Shown here: piece by piece, positions 49,889-61,374 of the stretch
How the letters are laid out: each line of letters begins with the position of its first letter
Numbering within the stretch: the stretch's first letter is position 1
Source of the DNA: Datisca glomerata
Lineage: Eukaryota; Streptophyta; Magnoliopsida; Cucurbitales; Datiscaceae
Direction: 5' to 3'
Assembly (NCBI GenBank): GCA_003255025.1
Contig: QANY01013350.1
Location: 1 to 64,000, forward strand
Length of the DNA: 64,000 nucleotides
Notes under the pieces: generated by a model
Database searches by the model: none
Seen by the model: only the letters and a program-made list of their open reading frames with translations
What the model was told of the DNA's origin: nothing
Program-made: the position numbers and the translations under genes

Positions 49889-50442
49889 TCACTACAACAA
49901 ATATGTGCTTTTATAGCACACGACGAGGGCATTTTATCTTAAAACATTAAGAGAAGTCTAAATTTTTCGAGGATAGGGCACGAGAACAAAAGAAACCAAC
50001 CGGCCTAAAATTAGACCTAATCCCTCTCTCTTCACATTCACATCCCTCTCTCTTCATCCTCTCAACTAGCCCTCTCCGCTTCAACCTCTCTGTACGATTG
50101 TCGAAGCCCATGGATGTAGCTCGCGAGTCCCACTCTTTCGATTCTCTCTCTCGAAGCTCTCTTTCGCGAACCTCTCTCTGGTAGCTTCTTACATCTCTCT
50201 CATCAGCTATGTCATCGTTGTAGCAGCTCTATCTCATATTTTCAATCATATTTCTTTCTATTGGATCTCGTAGCTCTCCCTCTCACAGCTTTCTGTCTCT
50301 CAGCTCTGTGTCGCAGCTCAGTTTTCCTACCCTTTCCAACTTCAATTTCGCATTTTAGAACAGGGGGAAGTTTTTTCTTCTTCTTGTGATGTGTGTTTTA
50401 ACTCTAATTAATTTATGAAGGGATTAAGACCTTATTCTACAG

Positions 50443-50550
50443 GTATCAGGAAGGTAGAGAAGGAAATTACTACAAGAAGAGCTTATACGGCATTGAAGCA
50501 CAACGTTTTCTTACAATTCGCGATGAAAGCTTGAAAAATCAATATGCAAG
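50443..50550 (+). other. exon-like fragment, probably captured host gene piece
   Basis: A 108-bp stretch bounded by TTCTACAG and GTAATAAA, a good acceptor and donor, open throughout in one frame. It encodes EGREGNYYKKSLYGIEAQRF and LTIRDESLKNQYA. The preceding 50390-50442 looks like an intron (GTGATG...CTACAG). I do not recognise the protein family. The exon length is a multiple of three. Confidence 0.5.
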
Positions 50551-50573
50551 GTAATAAAAACTCTTTACCCGCG

Positions 50574-50985
50574 TTTGAGATGTTCAAAATATCCGCCAGA
50601 TGAGATTGCAAGTTTGGAGGGGTGTTAAGGGAGAAGCATAATGAGCTTTTTTGATAGTTTACTGGCTGCCCCGAAGCCTCCTCATACAATTTCAAAATGT
50701 TCCTTGGGCTATTAAATTCATTTTCTGAGGCTCGGCAGAAAATGATAGCATCATCTGCAAAATATAAACGGGATATGGATGGTTGCAACCTCCTTCGGGG
50801 CAAAACCGTGAATCTTTCCTTCTTCTTCAGCCTTGGATAATGAACTCAAAAAGCACTTCTGCATAGAGAATAAATAAGTAAAGATATAATGGGTCTCATT
50901 GTCTTAGTCCTCACTGAAGAATGAGTCTTTCCGTTAGCTCTCCATTGATTGAAATCTGATAAGAAACCGTTTGAATACATTCCTT
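50574..50985 (-). mobile_element. LINE RT fragment (FADD box), duplicate of 56008-56419
   Basis: 412 bp in the same orientation as, and nearly identical to, 56008-56419, with equal length and no gaps noticed. On the minus strand it carries SRLYFADDAIIFCRASENEF, the second catalytic Asp block of LINE RT, and EEASGQPVNYQKS. Sequence on both sides differs from the source copy. Confidence 0.8.
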
Positions 50986-51061
50986 CTTAGATGTTTTGTA
51001 GTTATTCTTTTTGGTTCTGCCTTTTGTTTGTAAATGTCTCATAGGGAGCGAAAAAATTGAA
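50808..51061. repeat. 254-bp direct repeat, left copy
   Basis: Matches 54607-54860 with a single noted difference (CTGCCTTTTG against CTGCCCTTTG). The two copies bracket the inverted segment 51062-54606 like a very long target duplication. It spans the end of the LINE fragment and 76 bp of the CACTA-like interior. Confidence 0.9.
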
Positions 51062-51070
51062 GAGGCAGAC

Positions 51071-51466
51071 TGGGAGATCTCTCATTTAAGTTCAAAGACT
51101 TGCGCGAAATTGTTTTGTTCACAATAGTTACTCCGGATTTCTTCCCAGAGTTCCTGTCCTGGTTCACAAAAACAAAAGATTTCACTGATTTTTGGGTCTA
51201 TTGAATTAGTTATCCAGGTCATTACCTGGCTGTCCATGATGTCCCATTCCTCTGAGTTCGGTCTGGTCTTGGCTTACTGCCGTCCACGAAACCCAGTCTG
51301 CCTCTTCCTTTTAGGCTCACCCGAGCCGCCCTGGCGCATGGTATGTAGTTGTGGCCAGTGAATAGGATGTAGGTCAGTCTGGGATTGGTGTCATGGTGGT
51401 GAAGGTGGCCGGAGGTTGATGGTTCTGCCATATGTGTTGGTTCTCAGAATCATTGCTTTGATACCA
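51071..51466 (-). pseudogene. copia gag N-terminal fragment (inverted arm)
   Basis: The minus strand reads MAEPSTSGHLHHHDTNPRLT and CARAARVSLKGRGRLGFVDG, the copia gag N-terminal domain, with the same frameshift after the DRTQRN segment as in the copy at 63047. It lies directly after the LTR at 51467-51776 with primer-binding TGGTATCAAAGC. Mirror copy of 63012-63402. Confidence 0.8.
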
Positions 51467-51776
51467 TGTAGAAATGATGAACCTTTTGGTTCTGATCTTA
51501 AAAGGAAAAATGATGAGCCTTTTGGTTCTTATTTCTTATTGAAAGAATGCTACCTGTTTACAACAATGAATGATGTATATATACAAATAATTCTAACGGT
51601 TGCCTATGAACTCCTATGATTTCCAACGGATGCCTACTTGAAGCCTGAAATCATTTTTTACCAGAAATGGTTAAACACCCACTGTGTTTGGTGAAAGTCT
51701 CTGTTGTGCTTTCCTCTTTTGCCTATGATGAAGATTTCCTTCTGAGGCTGCAGCTTTTACTTCTCTTTCTTCAACA
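51467..51776 (-). repeat. copia LTR, 310 bp (inverted arm)
   Basis: Starts TGTAGAAATG and ends CTTCAACA, so the minus-strand LTR is TGTTGAAG...CATTTCTACA. Mirror image of 62702-63011; the coordinates of the pair sum to 114478 at both ends. Confidence 0.85.
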
Positions 51777-53103
51777 AAGGTAATCTGGTTAGCTTCAATG
51801 ATGGGGAACTCCTACGCAGCTTGATATGAGAATATAATCTCATGGATCTGGGTTTCTTAGGCGAGCGGTTTACTTGGTGTAATCGTAGAGAAGTAGCAAT
51901 GATTCAATGCAAACAAGACAAAATGTTGTGTTCGTGTAACTGGTTCATGAATTACAGCAAATCGGAAGTTCAACATATAGTGATGCCAGGATTGGATCAT
52001 CACCTTCTTGGTCTGAACACCAATCCTAGTCTCGCCAATAATCGGGTCAGACAAAGATTCAAATCGGATCTTCGTTGGTTAAAATATGATAGCTGCAGGC
52101 TTGTGGTGAACCAAGTATGGAATACTCAGTATTCGGCCTTTGCCGAGGACCATCTCATGGTAAAAATTAAATCCTCGAGACACCAATTAATCCAATGGAG
52201 AAGGAAAAATAATGTTAATTCCCAGTACCGAATCGAAGAACTCTCAAAAGAATTATGAAGGCTACATAGTGCCTCCAATCCTGACATGCGACAAATCAGG
52301 AAAACAAAAAAGGAGCTCGAATTTGTGGTGTTAGAAGAGGAATGGTATTGGCGGGAGAAATCTAGAATGGATTGGCTGAAGCTTGGCGATAAGAATATGA
52401 AATTCTTCCATGCCAAATTTAAACAACGTAGTACAGATTTCATGATTTATGGTCTGGAAAATGGAGGAGGTTTGTGGATAGAGGACCTTTTGGAAATTAG
52501 ACAGCTCGTGTGGGAGCATTTTCGAGTAGATTTTACGTCCCAACACCCTTCTGTTGGAAGAAGCAGTGAGCACCTTAACCAGCCCTGTAAATAGGGATCA
52601 AATGGAAACCATCTCTGGAGCTTTCACAGAGATTGAGATTTTGGAAGCTTTCCATCAAATACACCCATCAAAAACCCCGGGACCAAACGAGAATTAGATC
52701 TGGGTTAGGCAAGATGTTCTTCGATTGTTTAAGAAATTCCACCAAACAGGTAAGCTGCCAAAATGATTAAATGACACCCACATTATCTTAATCCTCGAAA
52801 TTGCTCATCCATCATCCATTAAGGAGTTTAGACCCATTTCCCTTTGCAATGTAGCATACAAATTGGTGTCTAAAGTCCTAAGCAACCGATTAAAAACTCT
52901 CATGTCAGCTTTGATTAGTGAATACCAGGGAGCGTTTATACAAGGAAGACAAATTAGAGATAACATCCTAATCGCGCACGAGGCGCTGCACTCATTAAAG
53001 CAGAAAAAGAAAGGATCTAAGGGTGAGGCCATCATCAAGCTCGACATGGCCAAAGACTATGATCTGATGGAATGGTCCTTTATCGATGGAGTCCTAACCA
53101 AAC
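51777..53103 (+). mobile_element. LINE endonuclease/RT segment (inverted copy)
   Basis: 1327 bp, mirror copy of 61375-62701 with identical length. 51842-52258 is the end of the endonuclease (MDLGFLGERFTWCNR, LDHHLLGLNTNPS). 52286-52594 and 52863-53103 carry RMDWLKLGDKNMKFFHAKFK, FRPISLCNVAYKLVSKVLSN and SEYQGAFIQGRQIRDNILIA of LINE RT. It stops at the copia insertion at 53104. Some stops. Confidence 0.85.
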
Positions 53104-53412
53104 TGTTGAAGAAAGAGAAGCAGAAGTTACAGTCTCAGAAGGAAATCTTCATCATAGGCAAAAGAGGGAAGCTGAACAGAGACTTTTACCAAACACAGTG
53201 GGTGTCTAACCATTTCTGGTAAAAAATGATCACAGGCATCAGTAGGCATCCGTTGGAGATCATAGGAGATCATAGACAACCATTAGAGATTATATGTATA
53301 TATACATCATTACTCATTGTAAACAATAAGCATTATTCAATAAGGAATCAGAACCAAGCGGCTCATCATCTTTCTTTAAAGATCAGAACTCAAAAGGTTC
53401 ATCATTTCTACA
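53104..53412 (+). repeat. copia LTR, 309 bp (inverted arm)
   Basis: TGTTGAAGAAAGAG...CATTTCTACA, followed by primer-binding TGGTATCTGAGCAG (initiator-Met type). Mirror image of 61066-61374 with no length difference. Confidence 0.9.
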
Positions 53413-54490
53413 TGGTATCTGAGCAGTGATTCTGAGAATCAACACATACAACAATATGGCAGAACCATCAACTTCCGGCCAGCTTCACCACCATGACATC
53501 AATCCCAGACTGACCTCCATCCTGCTCACTGGCCACAACTACATACCGTGGGCCAGGGTGGCTCGGGTGAGCCTGAAAGGAAGAGGCAGACTGGGTTTCG
53601 TGGATGGCAGTAAGCCAAGACCATACCGAAACTCAGAAGAATGGGACATCATGGACAACCAGGTAATGACCTGGATAACTAATTCAATAGACCCAAAATT
53701 CAGTGAAATCTTTTGTTTTTGTGAAACAGGACAGGAACTCTAGGAAGAAATCTGGAGTAATTATTGTGAACAAAACAATTTCACGCAAGTCTTTGAACTT
53801 AAACGAGAGATCTCCCAAGCAAAATAAATGGACAGATCAGTACCGGAGTTAACCGGGTTTTTAAAATCTAAGTTCAAAGAACTTGAAACCTTAAGACCGA
53901 TGACCACTGACCTGAAGGAACTCCAAGAATGAGCTGAGCAAGATATGGTGTTCCATTTCTTGACGGCTCTCGACTCAAGCTACGAGGCGTTCCGGGCTCA
54001 GATCTTGATGTCAACAGAGAAGCCAACTTTTACCACGGCCTCAGCCATGGTTCAAAGAGAAGAAACCAGGCGACGAGTGATGAGTACCAGAGATGACAAG
54101 GCGGAGGCACTAGCCATGACGACCCACGGCTCCCTCCGAAACCCTAACACTAGGGAAGGGGGAAGGCACCGCGGACAGCCAGGCGAGCTGGTGAAATGCA
54201 GCCACTGCCGAAAGGAAAGGCACACCCACGACCGGTGCTGGAACCTGCACCCTCATCTCCGGCAGAACTAGAGAAAGTTCCAGAAGGAGCGCGGGATTGA
54301 CGAGCGAGGGAGCTGCGCGAAAAGTGACGAGCGAGGAAGCTCCGCGAAGACATTTCCCTTTTATATCGAGGGCTTCAGCAGAACGGGTCACGGGTCGCGA
54401 CCCGACCTAGACCGCAGAGCCCGCATGACAGACGGACTCGGTTCGGGTAATGGAGGAAATGGACAGATCCAGGTCCGTTAGAGCAGACCT
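53413..54490 (+). pseudogene. copia gag with CCHC knuckle, truncated (inverted arm)
   Basis: From MAEPSTSGQLHHHDINPRLT at 53456 through PKFSEIFCFCETGQEL (stop) to MVFHFLTALDSSYEAFRAQI and the zinc knuckle CSHCRKERHTHDRC (C-x2-C-x4-H-x4-C). Several stops. At 54490 it is fused directly to LTR sequence (54491-54604), so protease, integrase and RT are missing. Mirror copy of 59990-61065. Confidence 0.85.
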
Positions 54491-54604
54491 GGAGATCATA
54501 GGAGATCATAGGCAACCGTTAGAGATTATATGTTTATATACATCCTTACTCATTGTAAACAATAAGCATTGTTCAATAAGGAATCAGAACCAAGAGGCTC
54601 ATAA
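54491..54604 (+). repeat. partial copia LTR fused to gag
   Basis: Matches the interior of the LTR at 56457-56764 better than the other LTRs (shared TATATGTTTATATACATCCT). It joins gag (GCAGACCTG) to GAGATCATAGG, evidence of a roughly 3.4-kb internal deletion in the copied template. Confidence 0.75.
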
Positions 54605-54606
54605 CG

Positions 54607-54860
54607 GTGAATCTTTCCTTCTTCTTCAGCCTTGGATAATGAACTCAAAAAGCACTTCTGCATAGAGAATAAATAAGTAAAGATATAATGGGTCTCATTG
54701 TCTTAGTCCTCACTGAAGAATGAGTCTTTCCGTTAGCTCTCCATTGATTGAAATCTGATAAGAAACCGTTTGAATACATTCCTTCTTAGATGTTTTGTAG
54801 TTATTCTTTTTGGTTCTGCCCTTTGTTTGTAAATGTCTCATAGGGAGCGAAAAAATTGAA
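54607..54860. repeat. 254-bp direct repeat, right copy
   Basis: Second copy of 50808-51061 in the same orientation; sequence of the CACTA-like element continues after it. Confidence 0.9.
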
Positions 54861-55496
54861 TTGAGGGAGCAAAAGTCAAATTCAATATTTGGGGTGGAAA
54901 GTAAAAGCTCATAGATAGGTGTTGAGTGTTGATTTGTTCTTGTACGTAGGTTTATTAATCATTAATTTTCATATGTTGTTAATCATTAATAATTATTTTA
55001 CTCTATTTATTTCTCTTTAGTCATATTATATTGAACAATACATTTGCCACACTATTTTCTAGATTCAATTTGTATAAATGAATTTCTTATTTTTCTGGAA
55101 TGTTTAAAAATCTACAGTTACAATTATACTTCAAAACAAAACCAATAGAAGCAAGCAAGTCGCATGTTGCCTCGACATCGGTTTCTGAAGCTTCATAATT
55201 AGATTTAAAACCTTACTATATTTTAATCCTTCTCTTAGAATATTACTTTTGCTTGTTCTTTGTAAAAATCAATATGTTTTGTCATTTGAAACTATGATTT
55301 TTAGCGGACAATAGTTTGTAACAATTTTGAGTAATAAAATAAAAAGTTATGTGATGTTATTATTTTTTTCATATCTTGTCAAAAATATTATTTTTTAATT
55401 TGTACAATGACAAGAATATGTAATATAAAAAATGCTATATAAAGTGTTTTAATAGCGGTGAAAAAATGCTATGGTAGGGTCAGATTTTTAATAACG

Positions 55497-56456
55497 TTGG
55501 AAAACATTGTTTCCCCATATTATACTCTGCCAACCCCAAGATGCGTTACCCTGGATACCTGCATGAAGAAAATCAACTCTTGGATAGTATTTATGTTTCA
55601 GAACACGGGCAAGAAGTGTTAAAGTATTGGTCATAATCCTCCACCCGTTTTTTGCTAGGAGGGCTCTATTCATGCAAGAGAGATTTTTGAAATTTAATCC
55701 GCCTTCCTTTTCAGATTTTATCCAATGTATCTTCCTATGGGAAGAGGTGGATCCCCACCAAAATTGAGCCATAATTCTTTCCATGTCCTTAAGAAGGGTG
55801 GCTGAGACCTTGAAACATCTCATTGTATACACCGGGAGGGCCGTAGCAACTGATTTGAGTAGAATCTCCTTGCATGCATTAGATAGAAAGCATTTTGTCC
55901 AGCCATTAACTTTCTGGTCTAATTTCTTCCTAATTTTATAAAAAAAAAGTCTCTTTGAACCTTCAATAGCCGCTTGAAAGACCTAAGTATTTGCTGAAAC
56001 CCCAAAGTTTGAGATGTTCAAAATATCCGCCAGATGAGATTGCAAGTTTGAAGGGGTGTTAAGGGGGAAGCATAATGAGCTTTTTTGATAGTTTACTGGC
56101 TGCCCCGAAGCCTCCTCATACAATTTCAAAATGTTTCTTGGGCTATTAAATTCATTTTCTGAGGCTCGGCAGAAATTGATAGCATCATTTACAAAATATA
56201 AACGGGATATGGATGGTTACAACCTCCTTCGGGGCAAAACCGTGAATCTTTCCTTCTTCTTCAGCCTTGGATAATGAACTCAGAAAGCACTTTTGCACAG
56301 AGAATAAATAAGTAAAGATATAATGAGTCTCATTGTCTTAGTCCTCACTGCAGAATGAGTCTTTCCGTTAGCTCTCCATTGATTGAAATCTGATAAGAAA
56401 CCGTTTGAATACATTCCTTGATCCAATCCTACCAACCAGAATTGAAATGAAGTTTG
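55497..56456 (-). mobile_element. LINE, middle part of reverse transcriptase
   Basis: On the minus strand: SYQISINGELTERL at 56390, a decayed FADD region near 56190, then MYTMRCFKVSATLLKDMERI, MAQFWWGSTSSHRKIHWIKS and EKEGGLNFKNLSCMNRALLA (55832-55488). It continues the LINE from 61375 (across the copia insertion) and runs on to 49888 (across the CACTA-like insertion). Contains premature stops. Confidence 0.85.
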
Positions 56457-59400
56457 TGTAGAAATGATGAACCTTTTGAGTTCTGATCTTTAAAGAAAGA
56501 TTATGAGCCTCTTGGTTCTGATTCCTTATTGAATAATGCTTATTGTTTACAATGAGTAAGGATGTATATAAACATATAATCTCTAACGGTTGCCTATGAT
56601 CTCCTATGATCTCCAACGGATGCCTACTGATACTTGTGATCGTTTTTTACCAGAAATGGTTAGACACCCACTGTGTTTGGTGAAGTCTCTGTTCTGCTTC
56701 CCTATTTTGCCTATGATGAAGATTTCCTTCTGAGTCTGTAACTTCTGCTTCTCTTTCTTCAACACACCCCCTCAAGTTGGGTTCGTATAGGTTGATCGAG
56801 CCCAACTTGTTAAGTATTCTTTGGAGGTTATTTTTGTCAAGGGCTTTGGTGAAGATGTCAGCCAGCTGGTCTTCACTACATACAAAAGGAATGGCGATTT
56901 CTCCCGACTGTACATTCTCTCTTATGAAGTGACAGTACACTTCAATGTGTTTGGTTCTCTCGTGGAAAATGGGGTTCATTGCAATATGACGTGCTGCTTG
57001 GTTGTCACAGTGCATCTCTATCGATTTTCTTATCTCAACCTTCATGTCTTGAAGGATATGTCTAATCCATGTGAGTTCACTAGCAGTGGAGGCCATGGCT
57101 CTGTATTCTGCCTCTGCATTTGACCTGGTTACAACAGTTTGTTTCTTGCTCTTCCAGGTTACTAGATTTCCACCTACAAAGACATAGAAGTCAGTTGTAG
57201 ATTTTCTATCATAACTACCTGCCCAGTCTGCATCAGTGTATCCAACTACGGAGTTTTCCCTGGTTCTCTTCATCCATATCCCTTGACCGGGTGTTCCTTT
57301 AAGGTATCTGAGTATCCTTTATGCGGCTGCCTGGTGATTTGTGCAGGGTGCGTGCATGAATTGACTCATAATGCTAACTGCAAAAGTGATATCTGATTTT
57401 GTAACCGTTAGATAAGTTAGTTTTCCTACTAGTCTCTGATATTGGCCTATATCAATTATTGGTTTGCTATTATTAAGTCATATTTTCATGTTGGTTTCCA
57501 TTGGTGTGCTAGCAGGTTTTGCCCCTATCATGCCTGTTTCTTTTAACAAGTATAAGATATATTTTCTTTGAGATAGAAACAATCCATTTTTCGAGTGAGC
57601 TATTTCTATCCCTAGGAAGTACTTCAGTTTTCCTAGATCTTTAATATCAAACTCTCCTCTTAGAAATTGTTGAACACTCCATATTTCATCGTGGTTATTT
57701 CCGGTGATGATAATGTCATCTACATAGACTAAAATGATGGTGGTGGAGTTGTTCGTGTGTTTGACGAACATAGATGAATCAGCAGAGCTTTTGACAAAGT
57801 TAATTTTTAAAAGAGACAAACTTAATTTTTCATACCGTGCCCTTGGTGACTGTTTCAGGCCGTAGATAGCCTTCTTTAATCTACATACCATGGACGGGTG
57901 CGTTGCTTTCTCGTGTCCTGGAGGAAGGGACATATATACTTCTTCTTCCAGATTTCCTTGGAGGAATGCGTTTTTTACATCCACTTGATATAGTTCCCAG
58001 CTGAGGTTGGTGGCAACGGATAGTAATACTCAGATCGTGTTCATTTTTGCTACTGGAGCGAACGTTTCCTGGTAATCTACTCCATATGTCTGAGTAAAGC
58101 CCTTGGCGACTAGTCGGGCTTTATATCTTTCGATAGTACCGTTGCTGTTGTATTTGGTCTTGTAGACCCATTTAACTCCTACAGGTTTTTTTCCGTTGGG
58201 TAGTGGGATTATATCCCAAGTGTCATTCTTTTCCAAGGCTAGAAATTCTTCATTCATCGCCTTTCTCAATTTGGGGTCGAGTTGGGCTTCGTGATAGGTC
58301 TTTGACTCAACTGTTTCATCAATTTCGCCCAAGTATGCCCTGTGGATGTTAGAGATTTTATCATAAGATAAGAAATTTTGGATAGGGTATAGAACCTGAT
58401 GGGACACATTGTCTTTTAATCTTGCTGGGGGTTGAGTTTGCCTTGTTGACATTCTTACGATTACTGCTTCATCAGTGACAGCTACCTCATCAGTTGCTCC
58501 CCCTGAGGTAGTTGTCTCAGGCGCGGTTGATGCAGTATCTTGTTCTTGTCTTATGATATCGGAGGAAATAATACTGTTAGGTAAAGGAAACGTTTGGTGG
58601 TGGTTATGGTTGTCGGGGTCCTTTGGGTAATAGGATTCTAGTTCTAAAAATTATACATCACGCGAGATGTAGAGTTTATGGTTTATTGGGTCGTAGCACG
58701 TATACCCCTTTTTCTCAGCGGAATACCCCAAAAATAGCGTTTTGACTGAGGTTTTGTCCAATTTATCAAGTCTTGGAATGTGTACGAAGCATGTACATCC
58801 GAATACACGTATATGATCTAGGTTAATTTTCCTACCCTTGAGAATTTCTAGAGGGCTTTTCAGATGCAATTTTACACTAGGTAATCGATTGATGAGGGAG
58901 GTTGCTGTGAGTATAGCATCAGACCAGTATCTTTTGGGTACGTTGTTTTGGAGGAGGAGAGACCTAGTCATTTCAAGAAGGTGTCGGTTGTTGCGTTCTG
59001 AGACACCATTTTGTTGTGGGGTGTGGATACATGTGGTTTGATGTCGTATACCCTTTTGTTTAAAAAAACTCAAAAAATGTGTTGTTAGTATACTCGGTTC
59101 CATTGTCAGACATAAAGATTTTTATGGTTGTTTCAAATTGAGTTTCAACTAAATTGTTGAACTCTTAAAAACGACTGAAGACTTCATTTTTTGATTTCAA
59201 AAGATATAACCATGTGGGGCGAGAGAAATCATCAATAAATGTAACAAAATATTTGAATTTATTATATGAATCAACTGGGGCGGGTCCCCAAACATCAGAA
59301 TGAATTAATTCAAAACATCATTTTGTCATACTACTAGATAGTGGAAAGGGTAACCTGCTTTGTTTTGAGAGTTTGCAGACTGAGCAACTGTTAGAGTATG

Positions 59401-61374
59401 AATTACAACCAAGTAATTTGTTTAGGATTTTGCCGGAGGGATAACCGAATCTCCAATGTAATATTTTGTCTTTTTGTACTGTACTGGAGGTGGAAAAGCA
59501 TGTTTTTTCAGTATCTTCTAAGTAGTACAGACCGTTTCTAAATTTCCCTTCACCAATCTTCCTCTCGGTGACTCGATCCTGTAAAATTACTTTGTCAGGT
59601 GAAAAAGTAACATTGCAGTCTAAGTCTTTGGTTATTTTACTGACGGATAGGAGATTGGAGTTAAAATTGGGTAGACAAACTACGTTGTTAATGGTTTTTG
59701 TCAAGAGTGTGGTGGACCCTATGCCAAAAATTGGAACTTTATTTCCATTGGCTACCGTCACGTGTTGTGGTTTTTCTAATTTAATGAGACTGTGTAGATT
59801 TTTTGTGTTATGAGTCATGTGGTCTGAGGCACCAGAGTCTATTATCCAGTGTTCTAAGTTATGACAAAAATTTGCAGATTTAGAAAAATAATTGACAGTA
59901 TTGCAAATAGATGAACCTGAGGTATCGCGCAAAAATTCTCCGAATTGTTTGAGTAGTGTAGCCATCTGTGCGTTGTTGTCTGTGTGCAGATCTGCTCTAA
60001 TGGACCTGGATCTGTCCATTTCCTCCATTACCCGAACCGGGTCCGTCTGTCATGCGGGCTCTGCGGTCTCGGTCGGGTCGCGACCCGTGACCCGTTCTGC
60101 TAAAGCCATCGGTATAAAAGGGAAATGTCTTCGCGGAGCTTCCTCGCTCGTCACTCTTCGCGCAGCTCCCTCGCTCGTCAATCCCGCGCTTCTTCTGGAA
60201 CTTTCTCTAGTTCTGCCGGAGAAGAGGGTGCAAGTTCCAGCACCGGTCATGGGTGTGCCTTTCCTTTCGGCAGTGGCTGCATTTCACCAGCTCGCCTGGC
60301 TGTCCGCGGTGCCTTCCCCCTTCCCTAGTGTTAGGGTTTCGGAGGGAGCCGTGGGTCGTCATGGCTAGTGCCTCCGCCTTGTCATCTCTGGTACTCATCA
60401 CTCGTCGCCTGGTTTCTTCTCTTTGAACCATGGCTGAGGCCGTGGTAAAAGTTGGCTTCTCTGTTGACATCAAGATCTGAGCCCGGAACGCCTCGTAGCT
60501 TAAGTCGAGAGCCGTCAAGAAATGGAACACCATATCTTGCTCAGCTCATTCTTGGAGTTCCTTCAGGTCAGTGGTCATCGGTCTTAGGGTTTCAAGTTCT
60601 TTGAACTTAGATTTTAAAAACCCGGTTAACTCCGGTACTGATCTGTCCATTTATTTTGCTTGGGAGATCTCTCATTTAAGTTCAAAGACTTGCGCGAAAT
60701 TGTTTTGTTCACAATAATTACTCCGGATTTCTTCCCAGAGTTCCTGTCCTGTTTCACAAAAACAAAAGATTTCACTGAATTTTGGGTCTATTGAATTAGT
60801 TATCCAGGTCATTACCTGGTTGTCCATGATGTCCCATTCTTCTGAGTTTCGGTATGGTCTTGGCTTACTGCCATCCACGAAACCCAGTCTGCCTCTTCCT
60901 TTCAGGCTCACCCGAGCCACCCTGGCCCACGGTATGTAGTTGTGGCCAGTGAGCAGGATGGAGGTCAGTCTGGGATTGATGTCATGGTGGTGAAGTTGGC
61001 CGGAAGTTGATGGTTCTGCCATATTGTTGTATGTGTTGGTTCTCAGAATCACTGCTCAGATACCATGTAGGAATGATGAACCTTTTGAGTTCTGATCTTT
61101 AAAGAAAGATGATGAGCCGCTTGGTTCTGATTCCTTATTGAATAATGCTTATTGTTTACAATGAGTAATGATGTATATATACATATAATCTTTAATGGTT
61201 GCCTATGATCTCCTATGATCTCCAACGGATGCCTACTGATACCTGTGATCATTTTTTACCAGAAATGGTTAGACACCCACTGTGTTTGGTGAAAGTCTCT
61301 GTTCTGCTTCCCTCTTTTGCCTATGATGAAGATTTCCTTCTGAGGCTGTAACTTCTGCTTCTCTTTCTTCAACA
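56457..61374 (-). mobile_element. nearly complete Ty1/copia retrotransposon, 4.9 kb
   Basis: Minus-strand element: 5' LTR 61066-61374, primer-binding site TGGTATCTGAGCAG just below 61066, gag, protease, integrase, RT, RNase H, polypurine tract CTTGAGGGGGTG near 56765-56778, and 3' LTR 56457-56764. Five-base duplications GTTTG flank it (56452-56456 and 61375-61379). The LTRs differ at about a dozen positions by eye over 309 bp, so the insertion is moderately recent. The open frame is interrupted by several stops and frameshifts, so it looks non-autonomous now. Inserted in the LINE. Confidence 0.93.

Larger units (their letters stand above)
49890..55490. mobile_element. CACTA-like DNA element carrying captured and filler DNA
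   Basis: Starts CACTACAACAAATATGTGC within the LINE. A subterminal region with AGCACACGACGAGGGC follows. The other side (about 54861-55490) ends with AATAGCGGTGAAAAAATGCT-type subterminal repeats, then LINE sequence resumes at about 55497. The expected TAGTG end is not visible, so the right terminus is decayed or lost. No transposase. Interior: CT-rich leader-like DNA (50160-50365), an exon-like fragment (50443-50550), a LINE fragment (50574-50985) and a large inverted filler (51062-54606). Confidence 0.5.
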